From positions 1-50,223 of the forward strand of contig PKTH01000036.1 of assembly GCA_002869265.1 (NCBI GenBank): a stretch of 50,223 nucleotides of DNA, given 5' to 3'. Below the pieces are notes generated by a model that did no database searches, was not told the origin of the DNA, and saw only the letters and a list, made by a program, of their open reading frames with translations. How positions within the stretch are numbered: the stretch's first letter is position 1; each line of letters opens with the position of its first letter. A program made the translations under genes and the position numbers. This DNA comes from Candidatus Parcubacteria bacterium. GTDB taxonomy: Bacteria; Patescibacteriota; Patescibacteriia; Patescibacteriales; BM507. This document shows, piece after piece, positions 8,614 to 18,742 of the stretch.

Positions 8614-9267
8614 TTAGTTTACATCTGTAGAAACTGGGTAAAATCTTAATTGAACATGTTTTAGTCCATTGTTGTCATATTCCCAGAAATAGTCTTGTAA
8701 AGCCTCGTCGAATAAAGGGTATCTTTCAACCGTTCCATCGCCCTCTAGGTCAGCAAAGATATATAGCAGTTCTTTGCTTACGTTGGAAAATGAACTTTTA
8801 CCTTTTTTTCGGTTTAGCTCTAACTCTAACTCGGCAAGTGTGCACACCTCCTCTAGAGTGACTGCACCAGAAAGTGGATCTACAACCTCTTGCATAGCAC
8901 AAGTAGTCATAGTAGCATGTCCGCCTGGTTTACCTAGTGCTCTCGCATAAACACTGTAAGTAGTAAGACCATTGTTTTCTGGATCGGGGTTAGGTAGTTG
9001 AAATTTTGCTCCGTTACGATCTGTTCCATTGGCGTCTAGAACAGAGAATGTGTCACCTTCCGCTAGCATAATTTTTGTTTTACCCTCAAGATTTATAAAT
9101 ATTCTGTGTCCAGAATTTGCATCCATGCTAGCTGTTTTGCCCTTAGGGACTCCTATAAGGTTTAAATTATAGTGAGTGCCACTTGGTGCACCATTTCCAG
9201 CAAGGACTGGCATGATTGTTATGACCCCTAGTGAAAACACTAGAAGAAAGACAATAATTTTTTTCAT
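8614..9267 (-). CDS. Secreted protein of unknown function (signal peptide)
   Basis: N-term 'MKKIIVFLLVFSLGVITIMPVLAGN' signal peptide; no recognised domain. Confidence 0.75.
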   Translation of the reverse strand: MKKIIVFLLVFSLGVITIMPVLAGNGAPSGTHYNLNLIGVPKGKTASMDANSGHRIFINLEGKTKIMLAEGDTFSVLDANGTDRNGAKFQLPNPDPENNGLTTYSVYARALGKPGGHATMTTCAMQEVVDPLSGAVTLEEVCTLAELELELNRKKGKSSFSNVSKELLYIFADLEGDGTVERYPLFDEALQDYFWEYDNNGLKHVQLRFYPVSTDVN

Positions 9268-9565
9268 AGATTTTTTCTTTAGTTAATTAAAGTTTATGAA
9301 AATAACACTAAATATTAGTTCATCGAAGAATATTTGTCAAGCAATAGGGGCAAAATTAAAATATTAGTCAGTATTAGTTGTATCCTTCATCAGCTGAAAA
9401 GTTATATATAATACCTAGCATTAGAATTAAAGACATTTGGTTTTATATTGCGAGTATTTTAGCTTACGTTTAAGAATCATAACCAAAAAGATAAGTGGTG
9501 CATTTCTATAGAATTATATCGTAAATTTGATATAGTGTTATTAGGAGAAAATATTATGATTTAGT

Positions 9566-10165
9566 ATGTTAGGTGCCGGGCAAGACATATATTTATTTTT
9601 ACAACAACATGGTTACTGGATCATGTTGCCTTTGATGATAATTGAAGGGCCTATCGTAACAGTAGTAGCGGCGATGCTTTCAAGTCTTGGCGCTTTTAAT
9701 ATATATGTAGTTTTTGTTTTATCTATAATGGGTGATGTCGTTGGGGACGTCATTTTTTATTTTCTGGGATATATTTTTGGTTTACGTTTCGTTAAAAATT
9801 TCGGGAAGTATATAGGGGTAACAGAGAAGCTTGTTGATCAAATGGAAAAATATTTTATTCGACACGGGGGTAAAACTATTTTCGCAGTTAAGGCGACCAC
9901 CGGCCTTTGTTGGGCGACATTTACGGCTGCTGGAATAATAAAAATGAGATTTTATAAGTTTATAAAGTATTCTCTTCTTGGTGGTTTCGTCTGGAGTGGT
10001 TTTTTGGTCGCGATGGGATATTTTTATGGCTATCTTTGGAGGGAAATAACGGTTTATATTGAATGGGTGGGTTGGATAATTTTTGTGCTTACAGTAATGT
10101 CAATTATTGTGATTAGTTTTTATAAAAAACAGAGGGGCAAAAAGATTTTTTTGGAAAGGCTGTAA
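9566..10165 (+). CDS. DedA family (SNARE-associated) membrane protein
   Basis: 'YWIMLPLMIIEGPIVTVVAAMLSSLGAFNIYVVFVLSIMGDVVGDVIFYFLGYIFGLRFV'. Confidence 0.85.
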   Translation: MLGAGQDIYLFLQQHGYWIMLPLMIIEGPIVTVVAAMLSSLGAFNIYVVFVLSIMGDVVGDVIFYFLGYIFGLRFVKNFGKYIGVTEKLVDQMEKYFIRHGGKTIFAVKATTGLCWATFTAAGIIKMRFYKFIKYSLLGGFVWSGFLVAMGYFYGYLWREITVYIEWVGWIIFVLTVMSIIVISFYKKQRGKKIFLERL

Positions 10166-10270
10166 TGTTAAATTTGAAGCTTGACTCGGGTTGTATTAAT
10201 TGGCTTAACAAAATAGACCAAATAGGTCTATTTTTTAATTTAAAATTAATGTATTATTTATAAAATTGTA

Positions 10271-11740
10271 ATGATAGCTAATAGGGCAATTATAATAATC
10301 AGTCCAATGTTTTTATCAAAAGACTCAAAAATAGAATACATTTTTATCCATGGCTATACTGGGGGGCCAACGGATTTTAATGGGTTTCCAGAGTTTTTGA
10401 GCAATCGATACGGCGTAGACGTTAAGGTGCCTCTTTTGCTTGGTCATGGGACAGATGTGTCAGATCTGGATGGAGTAGAGTTCGATGATTACATAAAACA
10501 ACTTAAAGAAATAATTGAAATTGATCTAGAAAAATATGAAAAAGTATTTTTAGTTGGTGTCTCCCTGGGCGCTATTTTGGCCCTGGATCTGGCCTCAGAA
10601 TATCCAGTTTCAGGAGTTCTAAATATAAACCTACCGACACGTTTACGTTTCCCATTAAATTTTCCGGGACTGTATTCACTGAGACATTTTAAAAAATATT
10701 GGCCAAAGGTATTTTTAGAAGAAGAACTAGCCATGAAAAATGGTACAACATATTATCCCCATATGAATATCAGGGGGCTAAAACTTATAAAAGACGGAAA
10801 GAAATTACTTAGAAAAAAATTAGGAAATATAAGGGCTCCAGTTTATTCTGTGCACTCTGTTTATGATAGGATAGGTAGCTATAAAGCATTGTTCGATTTA
10901 GATAAAAAAATTAAATCACCTCATAGGAAAATGCTTTTTACTGAAAAAATTCATAATGTATTTTTCATGAAAGATAGTCATGGATTTTACGCAAACCTAG
11001 CTGAGTATTTTGAGAATGAGCAGGACATAAGCACAAGAAGAAAAGTGGCCGCCATAGTTCCTGCATACAACGAAGAAGAAAATATAGCAGGTGTTTTAAA
11101 GGTCTTAAAAAATGTTTCAAAACTAGATGAGATAATAGTTGTCGATGACGCTTCTACAGACAACACCGGTGAGGTTGTTTTAGCTTTTGATGAAGTAAAA
11201 TATTTCAGAAATGAAGTAAATAGTGGAAAAGCTTTTTCTATGCAAAGAGGGGTGAATGGCACAGACGCCGATATTATATTTTTCTGTGATGCTGACTTAA
11301 AAAAACTTACTCCTGAAATTGTAAATTCAATAATAGAACCGGTTTTTAATGAACGATATGATATGTTTGTAGGCTTAAGAAATAATTTAACTCAAAAAAT
11401 GATAAAACTGTTTGCACTAAATTCTGGTGAGCGGGCGATAACCAGAGAGATGTGGGAAATGATTCCGGATAAATTCAAATATCGCTATCGAATTGAAGTC
11501 GGTATGAATTATTTTGTTCAGACCTATGGGAGAGGTTTTGGTTCTAAAAAGTTCGACTATTATCAAACTTTTAAAGAGAAAAAATATGGACTACTTAAAG
11601 GTGAATTACTGCGTTGGTGGATGTATCTGGATGTGTTGGTTGCCTATTTTCTTACCTTTGAAGATTATTTAACTAAATTATCAAAGAAAGATTTATTTTC
11701 TTCTTTCAAAATATTTGACTTATGGGGGCATAAGCGCTAG
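10271..11740 (+). CDS. Fusion: N-terminal alpha/beta hydrolase (carboxylesterase-like) and C-terminal family 2 glycosyltransferase
   Basis: 'YIFIHGYTGGPTDF...LVGVSLGAILALDLA' (GxSxG) then 'KVAAIVPAYNEEENIAGVLKVLKNVSKLDEIIVVDDASTDNTGEVV...FCDADL'. Confidence 0.85.
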   Translation: MIANRAIIIISPMFLSKDSKIEYIFIHGYTGGPTDFNGFPEFLSNRYGVDVKVPLLLGHGTDVSDLDGVEFDDYIKQLKEIIEIDLEKYEKVFLVGVSLGAILALDLASEYPVSGVLNINLPTRLRFPLNFPGLYSLRHFKKYWPKVFLEEELAMKNGTTYYPHMNIRGLKLIKDGKKLLRKKLGNIRAPVYSVHSVYDRIGSYKALFDLDKKIKSPHRKMLFTEKIHNVFFMKDSHGFYANLAEYFENEQDISTRRKVAAIVPAYNEEENIAGVLKVLKNVSKLDEIIVVDDASTDNTGEVVLAFDEVKYFRNEVNSGKAFSMQRGVNGTDADIIFFCDADLKKLTPEIVNSIIEPVFNERYDMFVGLRNNLTQKMIKLFALNSGERAITREMWEMIPDKFKYRYRIEVGMNYFVQTYGRGFGSKKFDYYQTFKEKKYGLLKGELLRWWMYLDVLVAYFLTFEDYLTKLSKKDLFSSFKIFDLWGHKR

Positions 11741-11820
11741 TAATTATTTCTTTAGTATAAATTTATAGATAAATATTAAAAAACATATTACTAAACAAGT
11801 GAATTATTGTAATTTCTTAA

Positions 11821-11848
11821 AAAATAGCTAAAAATAGCTATTTTTTTA
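11821..11848 (+). terminator. Intrinsic terminator
   Basis: aaaatagctaaaaatagctattttttt hairpin. Confidence 0.6.
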
Positions 11849-12023
11849 TAAATATATTTTTTAGTTAGACTTATAAATCGAAATATTTGCCAATATTTGA
11901 TATAATTTTGACATTGTTATAGAATTATTAGAAGCATATACAGCGTAGAATAATTTGGAAAAAACATTTATATTGCTATTCGTGTATGTAAATTTTACAA
12001 TCATAAAAACTTAAGAAAATAAA

Positions 12024-13301
12024 ATGCTTGATAAAAAATTTATTAGAGAAAACATAGAATTAGTAAAAGAAAATTCAAAAAACAGGCTAGCAAATGTTGA
12101 TATTGACAACTTTGTCGCACTCGACAAAAGGGTTCGCGACCTGGAAAAAGAAATTAATGATTTGCGAGAGAGAAGAAATAAATCATCAAAGAAAAAACCA
12201 AGCCCAGAGGAAATTTTGGAAATGAAAGAAGTCGGCAAGAATATCAAGAAGTTAGAAGAAGAGAAAATAGAAAAAGAAACACAATTAAAAGAAATTTGGA
12301 TGGCCATCCCTAATATGACTCATAAGGATGTCCTTGTGAGCTTAGATGAAGAAGAAAATCCAGTAGTAGAAATTTTTCTCGAACCTACCAAATTTGATTT
12401 TGAAGCCCGTGATCACGTTAAGTTGTCAGAGATTAATGATCTTATTGATTTTAATCGAGCCACAAAAGTAAGCGGAGCAAAATTCTATTACCTGAAGAAT
12501 GAATTGGCTTTAATGGAATTTGCATTAATTCAGTATGCCCTTGAAGTCGTAACAAAGCATGGCTTTATACCATTTTCTACTCCCGATCTTGCAAAAAGAG
12601 AAGTTCTTGAAGGGTTGGGCTTTAACCCAAGGGGAGAGTCTACTCAAGTTTATAACATTGAAAACAATGATCTTTGTCTTGTGGGTACAGCCGAGATTAC
12701 CATGGGTGGCTATCACATGAACGAGATTTTAGAGAAGAAAGAATTGCCAAAGAAATATGTTGCAGTTTCTCATTGCTTTAGAACTGAGGCTGGGTCATAT
12801 TCTAAATTTTCAAAAGGAATATTTAGGGTGCACCAGTTTACAAAAGTCGAAATGTTTCAGTATGTTATACCTGAAAAAAGTGAAGAAGCACACAAAGAAT
12901 TGCTAGAAATTGAAAAAGAAATATTTATGGGACTTCAAATTCCGTTTAGAGTTGTTGACCATTGCACAGCAGACCTAGGGGCTCCTTCTATTAGAACTTT
13001 TGACCTAGAGGCTTGGATGCCAGGAAAACCAAACAAGGAAGGTGGGATGGGTGACTGGGCCGAGATAACATCAACCTCTAATTGCACGGACTATCAATCA
13101 AGGGGCTTGAATGTTAAGTATAAAAAAGAAAACAACGAAAAGGAATATTTGCATATGCTTAACGGGACTGCAGTTGCTGTAAGTAGGGCTCTTATTGCAA
13201 TAGTGGAAAATTTTCAGCAGGAAGATGGTAGTATTGAAATACCTAAAGTTCTCAAAAAGTATATGCCTGATAATTTGGAAAAAATATCAAGAAAAAAATA
13301 G
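12024..13301 (+). CDS. serS: Seryl-tRNA synthetase
   Basis: Start 'MLDKKFIRENIELVKEN', 'LVGTAEI', 'HCFRTEAGSYSKFSKGIFRVHQFTKVEMF', 'MLNGTAVAVSRALIAIVENFQQEDGSIEIPKVL'. Confidence 0.97.
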   Translation: MLDKKFIRENIELVKENSKNRLANVDIDNFVALDKRVRDLEKEINDLRERRNKSSKKKPSPEEILEMKEVGKNIKKLEEEKIEKETQLKEIWMAIPNMTHKDVLVSLDEEENPVVEIFLEPTKFDFEARDHVKLSEINDLIDFNRATKVSGAKFYYLKNELALMEFALIQYALEVVTKHGFIPFSTPDLAKREVLEGLGFNPRGESTQVYNIENNDLCLVGTAEITMGGYHMNEILEKKELPKKYVAVSHCFRTEAGSYSKFSKGIFRVHQFTKVEMFQYVIPEKSEEAHKELLEIEKEIFMGLQIPFRVVDHCTADLGAPSIRTFDLEAWMPGKPNKEGGMGDWAEITSTSNCTDYQSRGLNVKYKKENNEKEYLHMLNGTAVAVSRALIAIVENFQQEDGSIEIPKVLKKYMPDNLEKISRKK

Positions 13302-13323
13302 AGTTGCCTTGTATAGTAAAAAG

Positions 13324-14502
13324 TTAATGGTTGTAAACTATTGTTCCTAGGCTATTTTCGCTAGGTCTTGTTTCGTTCTTGGTGCTAGTCAGGGGTAAAA
13401 CTTCAGAAAAGATATGTTCTGCATCGCCTTGTGTTAGGTTTGTGCAACCCGCACTGCGAACAGTCCCGAACTCGTCATGCCAGTATGTTCCATGGATTGC
13501 AAAAGAACCTTTGTAATACATTATCCAAGGAACATCAACTAAATTATATGTGTAAGGAACCAGAGGTGGCCCACCAGACATGCCACCTTTTTTTAGTTTT
13601 ACCCATATCCTGTAAGTCCCACGAACGGTTGGGGACCAGGCTCTGCCAGTCGAGACATATGTTGCAAAAACCGGTTCATTAAATTTGAATAATGTTAAAA
13701 CTTGTTTTTCAATATTTACGTCTACCCAGAATTCTCCTTCTTTAATTTCTTTAGGGATTTCTGGGTTTGATTCGGGAGTCGGCTGAGGGATGGCTTCTAC
13801 ATATGATGAATTTATAAAAGCTCCTGGGTATTGGCCACCGTCAATCATGTACCATAAATTACTGCCATTAAATAATGTTCCAGATTTTTCTTCTAAAACT
13901 TTAATTCTGTTTATGGTGTTTAAATATCCGAGAATTGATGAAGACGCGGTAGGGGATTCGTGCACTGGAACATCAGTGGTATTTATTTTTCCCCACCATC
14001 CTAAGTATTGCCACTTATTTGAGGTGGCTGTTTTTATTTTTTCATTATTTTCTGTATTTATCTCTGCCACAGGAATTTGTTCCAGATCATTAGAGTTTAT
14101 TCCTTGTGAATAATTTCTCATAACAAAAAATGCCGTTTTAGGATCTCCTAGGTATATAGCTTCGCCGTTACTTGGATTGATGTAGAATGCTTTTCCTAGA
14201 TCGTGAGGTTTTATTAATATCTTTCCCCAGAGTTTTTTTGGAAGATTTTCGCTCATAGAATCAAAGAACTCATTTGAGACTCCCAGGGAAAGATTTTTCA
14301 TAATATTTATAGCATCCCTTGGTCTGCCCAGATAATAACGATGAAGATCTTTCGGGTTTAGGTACCAGGCCTCACCGTTGTTGCTTGTGTCAAGAAGAAT
14401 TCTTCCTGAGAGACGGCTTGAAATGTTTTCTTCTGGAGTGGCAAAAGAGAAAATAGGGGACAATATCAGTAAGAATACAACCATTAAAATAGATTTTCGC
14501 AT
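13324..14502 (-). CDS. L,D-transpeptidase (YkuD) with SH3-like domain and N-terminal 'GEAWYLNP' repeats, secreted
   Basis: 'FAIHGTYWHDEFGTVRSAGCTNLTQGDAEHIF' YkuD motif; two copies of 'G.I.....GEAWYLNP.....YYLG.P..A...M.N.S.GI'; signal peptide. Confidence 0.92.
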   Translation of the reverse strand: MRKSILMVVFLLILSPIFSFATPEENISSRLSGRILLDTSNNGEAWYLNPKDLHRYYLGRPRDAINIMKNLSLGVSNEFFDSMSENLPKKLWGKILIKPHDLGKAFYINPSNGEAIYLGDPKTAFFVMRNYSQGINSNDLEQIPVAEINTENNEKIKTATSNKWQYLGWWGKINTTDVPVHESPTASSSILGYLNTINRIKVLEEKSGTLFNGSNLWYMIDGGQYPGAFINSSYVEAIPQPTPESNPEIPKEIKEGEFWVDVNIEKQVLTLFKFNEPVFATYVSTGRAWSPTVRGTYRIWVKLKKGGMSGGPPLVPYTYNLVDVPWIMYYKGSFAIHGTYWHDEFGTVRSAGCTNLTQGDAEHIFSEVLPLTSTKNETRPSENSLGTIVYNH

Positions 14503-14696
14503 AATATTAATTTTACGTTAACATTAATATTTTATAATAATAAAATTAAAATAATATTAAGCTTTAAAGATAAATTACCTTTTTTACTGCTAACAGTAAT
14601 ATTTTTATTAATTTTTAATATTTTTTTAATTTTTATAATTTACTATTATTAGTATAAAATTATCCAAAAACATAAACTTATTAATAATTTAATCAT

Positions 14697-16712
14697 ATGA
14701 AAAAAATTATTTATTCTTTTGTTGTTATTTCCATGGTTTCACTTAGTTTACCCATCCCTTTTCAGACAAGTCCTGTTTTAGCAAATGGACAAATGTGTTA
14801 TGAGATTGGAGATGCACCAGATGGAGATGAATTTGCATCGATAGTTGTCGATTTTAGTCAAGGGGACCAATATGATGGTGATCCCGTAGATCCCGCTCGA
14901 TCAGTCCCTGAGCAAGGCTTGGCACTAGAGAATGGTGAAGATGTTACAAATTTCTTTAGCTTGGGATTTGGCGGGGAAATAATTGTACAGTTTAACTACC
15001 CAATCTATAATGGCACCGGAACAGATTTGAAAATAACTGAAGATACATGGGGGACATATCCTTTAGAAAAGGCAGAAGTTTTTGTTTCTCAGGATGGTCT
15101 TGTGTGGACTTCTCTTGGTTTTGCTGATAATACAAATTTAGTTGGTATACACACGACAAGCGAATTTGATTTGCCAGTCATGATGGAGTGGGCCAATTAT
15201 GTAAAAATAGTTGATGTAAGTATTTTAAGTGATTTTAGCACTAAGCCAAATGCAGATGGTTATGACCTTAATGCAGTTGAGGCTTTATATTCTGCTGTTC
15301 CGATACCGTGTGATTTTGATTATGCTTGTGGAGATGGTTTTTTATACCTAAACTCGAATGCTAGTTCTGTTTCTAGTGACCTTTATATTGTTAGTAGTAT
15401 TGATGGCTCAGCTGAATACAAAAAAACATATTACGGTAATTTTCAGAACACTCTTGCTGCTGATGTTGATGGTAATATATATTCAATTGATCGAGACACA
15501 TTAAAGATAATGCAATTAATGCCTGATGGCACAAGTTTGGAAATATCCCAAACAACCCTACCTGCTAGCGAAGGAACTTTAACAGTCGCCCCTGACAATA
15601 CTATGTATTTGGCATTAAATGATGAGCGATTATACTCGATTGATATAAATTCTGGCACTAGTACATTACTTGTGGATCTTACAGCAGAAGGTGTTGATGT
15701 CCAGGGGGGAGATATTGCAGTAAATTACAATAATTTAATGACGATAATAAACACTTCGGGTGAGGTTTGGACTGTTGAACTTGGAAATGGATATGCTGTA
15801 GATTTTCTTGGAAACATTGGTTCCTCTAGAATAACAGGGATGACAGTTATTGGAGATGTATATTATGTAACAAATGATACAAATGATAAAATATACACCT
15901 TTACTCATGCTGATCCAGTGGCTACTCAGTTGGGTGATTTTGGTTATAATTTTGGAAGTGGTGATGCAGCAAGTTGCGCCCCAGAAAGATTAGAAGCTGG
16001 CATAGAAATTGATAAATCTGCTGAAGGTTTTGGGGGAGATCCATTTGAAGTATTCTCCTCTGAAGAAGTTACTTATGTTTATGCCGTTACAAATACTGGT
16101 GAGCTTCCATTGTTTGACGTGGAGGTTAGTGATAATAAATGTTCTCCAGTTATTTACGATAGCGGTGATGACGGAAACAACAAGTTGGACATTAGTGAAA
16201 CCTGGAATTACTCCTGCGTAGTTGAAATGAACGAAGAGGGTTCTATTGAGAACATAGCAACTTCGACCGCAAATGATCCATTTGGAGTCGAAGTAAGTGA
16301 TAGTGATTCTTTTGTAACAGTCGTTAAGGGGCCTGGTTGCACCCTAACCCAGGGTTATTGGAAGACGCATGGTGATCCAGAAAATGAAAAAAAATACGAT
16401 TCTACTTGGGACGAGTATTTTGATAATTGGTATGAAGTTATTTGGACCGCACCTAAAGGTGGTAATGCATATTATATTTTAGCTCACCAATATATAGCTG
16501 CTCTTCTTAACTCAGAGACGGCGTTCGTTCCCGAGGAAGTACAAGAGGCTCTAGATGAAGCGGGATTATTACTACAGACTTATTCAGAAGAAGAAATCGG
16601 TGCCTTAAAGGGCAAAAATGGCAAAGAGTTAAGGTCAGAGTTTATTTATTTAGCTGGATTACTTGGAGGCTATAATGAAGGAATGACGGAAGTTCCACAT
16701 TGCTCAGAATAA
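14697..16712 (+). CDS. Large secreted protein with CARDB/DUF11-like repeat and C-terminal 'TQGYWKTH' domain
   Basis: Signal peptide 'MKKIIYSFVVISMVSLSLPIP', 'YVYAVTNTGELPLFDVEVSDNKCSPV', 'CTLTQGYWKTHGDPENEKKYDSTW'. Confidence 0.75.
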   Translation: MKKIIYSFVVISMVSLSLPIPFQTSPVLANGQMCYEIGDAPDGDEFASIVVDFSQGDQYDGDPVDPARSVPEQGLALENGEDVTNFFSLGFGGEIIVQFNYPIYNGTGTDLKITEDTWGTYPLEKAEVFVSQDGLVWTSLGFADNTNLVGIHTTSEFDLPVMMEWANYVKIVDVSILSDFSTKPNADGYDLNAVEALYSAVPIPCDFDYACGDGFLYLNSNASSVSSDLYIVSSIDGSAEYKKTYYGNFQNTLAADVDGNIYSIDRDTLKIMQLMPDGTSLEISQTTLPASEGTLTVAPDNTMYLALNDERLYSIDINSGTSTLLVDLTAEGVDVQGGDIAVNYNNLMTIINTSGEVWTVELGNGYAVDFLGNIGSSRITGMTVIGDVYYVTNDTNDKIYTFTHADPVATQLGDFGYNFGSGDAASCAPERLEAGIEIDKSAEGFGGDPFEVFSSEEVTYVYAVTNTGELPLFDVEVSDNKCSPVIYDSGDDGNNKLDISETWNYSCVVEMNEEGSIENIATSTANDPFGVEVSDSDSFVTVVKGPGCTLTQGYWKTHGDPENEKKYDSTWDEYFDNWYEVIWTAPKGGNAYYILAHQYIAALLNSETAFVPEEVQEALDEAGLLLQTYSEEEIGALKGKNGKELRSEFIYLAGLLGGYNEGMTEVPHCSE

Positions 16713-16730
16713 AGAAAAATAAATTTTAAA

Positions 16731-16764
16731 AAACAGACCTTGAAAAACAAGGTTTGTTTTTTAT
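16731..16764 (+). terminator. Intrinsic terminator
   Basis: aaacagaccttgaaaaacaaggtttgttttttat. Confidence 0.8.
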
Positions 16765-16832
16765 ATCAGATTAATATAATATTGTAATCTTTTTTTAATA
16801 ATATTTTTGCTATAATTTAATAAAAATTATGT

Positions 16833-18383
16833 ATGAAAAAAACATATTTGACTCTATTATTTATAGTAATTTTATTCTTGATGACATTCATCTTTTTACT
16901 TCCAGATAAAGATAAAGGTAGATTATCAGATGGATTGGAACAGAATATTGATATATCCGAGGAGATAAAAATAGAAGAACCAGCGACTCTTATAGAAGAT
17001 GTAGAGCACCCAATGTCAATTAGTTCTCTAAGAGGTGGAAACTACCCTGGGGGCGACTTTGTTGTAGAAGAAGAATTGGCGAATGGTACAAATTATAAAC
17101 AATCCATTGTTTCGTATTTGTCAGAAGGTTTAAAAATTTACGGCCTACTAACCACACCTCTCGGAGATGTTCCAGTGGGTGGATGGCCGGGAGTGGTTTT
17201 TGTTCACGGGTACATTCCCCCAGAGCAATACTCTACAACGGGAGATTATCCAACTTACCAAGCAAGACTTGCCAGGGCAGGTTTTATTACTTTCAAGCCT
17301 GATTTACGAGGTCATGGAAACTCAGAGGGAGATCCAGTGAGTGCTCATTATTCTGAAAAATATGTAGTAGACACCCTTAACGCTATTTCTTATATAAAAA
17401 AATATCCAGAAGTGAATCCAGGTAAAATTCTATACTGGGGTCACTCAAACGGAGGGGAGATTGGCTTGAGGGTTTTAGTTGTCTCTGATGACATAAAGGC
17501 TGCATCTCTTTGGGCCGGCGTTGTTGGAAGCTATAAAGATATGTTTGAAACTCATAATGATAAAATACCATTCTTACAAGACGCTTCATCAACTGATTTA
17601 ATCTTAAAAAATGGACTACCAAGTGAGAATCCAGATTTCTGGGATGAGTTAGATCCATTTAATTACATCTCTGACATATATACACCGGTTCAATTGCAAC
17701 ATGCTACGGGAGACGACCGTGTGCCAATTGAACTTTCCTTAAGCTTAAAAAATACACTAGAAGATGCTGGTAAGGAAGTTGAATATATTCAGTACGAAGG
17801 AGATGATCATAATATTGGGCAAAATTCAAGTTTGGCCTGGGATAGAACAATAGAATTTTTCAATAAGACTTTATCAGAAAAATCTGTAAAAACTTTAGAC
17901 TATTCTATTAAAAGGATAACAAAAAAAGAGTTTGGAACATATGTAGACGAAAATAATTCTCCTGTTCAAAACGAAAGGTTTCAAGGTTACCATACAGGGG
18001 TAGATTTTGAAGTTTATCCTGGCGAGAAAAATATAGAAGTTCAAGTTGAGTCTGTGTGCGATGGCCCTCTGGTTTACAAAGATTATGTTTCTGGATATGG
18101 AGGGGTTGTAATCCAAGAATGCACTATAGACAATGAAAAGACTACAGTTCTTTATGGTCATTTAGCTCTAGAAAGTATTTTAAAGAGTCAAGGGGATAAT
18201 CTAGTCAAAGGTACGTATCTAGGAAATTTAGGTGAAGACAAAAGTGTTGAAACCGACGGAGAAAGAAGACACCTTCATTTGTCTGTTCACAAAGGAGAGG
18301 AAATTGAATTAGCGGGATATACAAGCTCTTTATCTAGTTTGTCCGAGTGGAGAGACCCATGTGATTATTTTTGCCAGGAATAA
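16833..18383 (+). CDS. Secreted or membrane-anchored fusion: alpha/beta hydrolase (prolyl-oligopeptidase-like) plus M23 (LytM)-like domain
   Basis: 'GVVFVHGYIPPEQY', 'GHSNGGEIGLRV' then 'YHTGVDFEVYPGEK...YGHLALE...RRHLHLSVHKGE'. Confidence 0.8.
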   Translation: MKKTYLTLLFIVILFLMTFIFLLPDKDKGRLSDGLEQNIDISEEIKIEEPATLIEDVEHPMSISSLRGGNYPGGDFVVEEELANGTNYKQSIVSYLSEGLKIYGLLTTPLGDVPVGGWPGVVFVHGYIPPEQYSTTGDYPTYQARLARAGFITFKPDLRGHGNSEGDPVSAHYSEKYVVDTLNAISYIKKYPEVNPGKILYWGHSNGGEIGLRVLVVSDDIKAASLWAGVVGSYKDMFETHNDKIPFLQDASSTDLILKNGLPSENPDFWDELDPFNYISDIYTPVQLQHATGDDRVPIELSLSLKNTLEDAGKEVEYIQYEGDDHNIGQNSSLAWDRTIEFFNKTLSEKSVKTLDYSIKRITKKEFGTYVDENNSPVQNERFQGYHTGVDFEVYPGEKNIEVQVESVCDGPLVYKDYVSGYGGVVIQECTIDNEKTTVLYGHLALESILKSQGDNLVKGTYLGNLGEDKSVETDGERRHLHLSVHKGEEIELAGYTSSLSSLSEWRDPCDYFCQE

Positions 18384-18535
18384 ATTATTTAAATAACTAG
18401 AAAAGCAAACTTTAACTTTTATTTAATATTTTTTGGTACAATTAATTTATTCACAAGTTGTTACTTTTTTATAATTTTTACGTTATTATATTTATATAAA
18501 CTATTAATGAATAATTAGTAATTAATATAAAAATT

Positions 18536-18700
18536 ATGGCAAAAGTTATTGAAAAAACAAGCTGGGCAGTAGGAGGAGGTTTATTAATGGGGCTAGGGAT
18601 TGGATTCTTTTTTCTTCCCAATGCGCTTGCATTTGTTGGGAGTCTTTTAGCGGGGCTAGGGATTGGTCTTGTTGTTTCAGCGTTTATAGCAAATTCTTAA
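18536..18700 (+). CDS. 54-aa glycine-rich two-TM small membrane protein (below ORF-track cutoff)
   Basis: MAKVIEKTSWAVGGGLLMGLGIGFFFLPNALAFVGSLLAGLGIGLVVSAFIANS*; duplicated 'GLGIG' motif. Confidence 0.65.
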   Translation: MAKVIEKTSWAVGGGLLMGLGIGFFFLPNALAFVGSLLAGLGIGLVVSAFIANS

Positions 18701-18742
18701 GGATAGGGATTCTAAATTAATCAGTGATGTCTATCAAATAAT

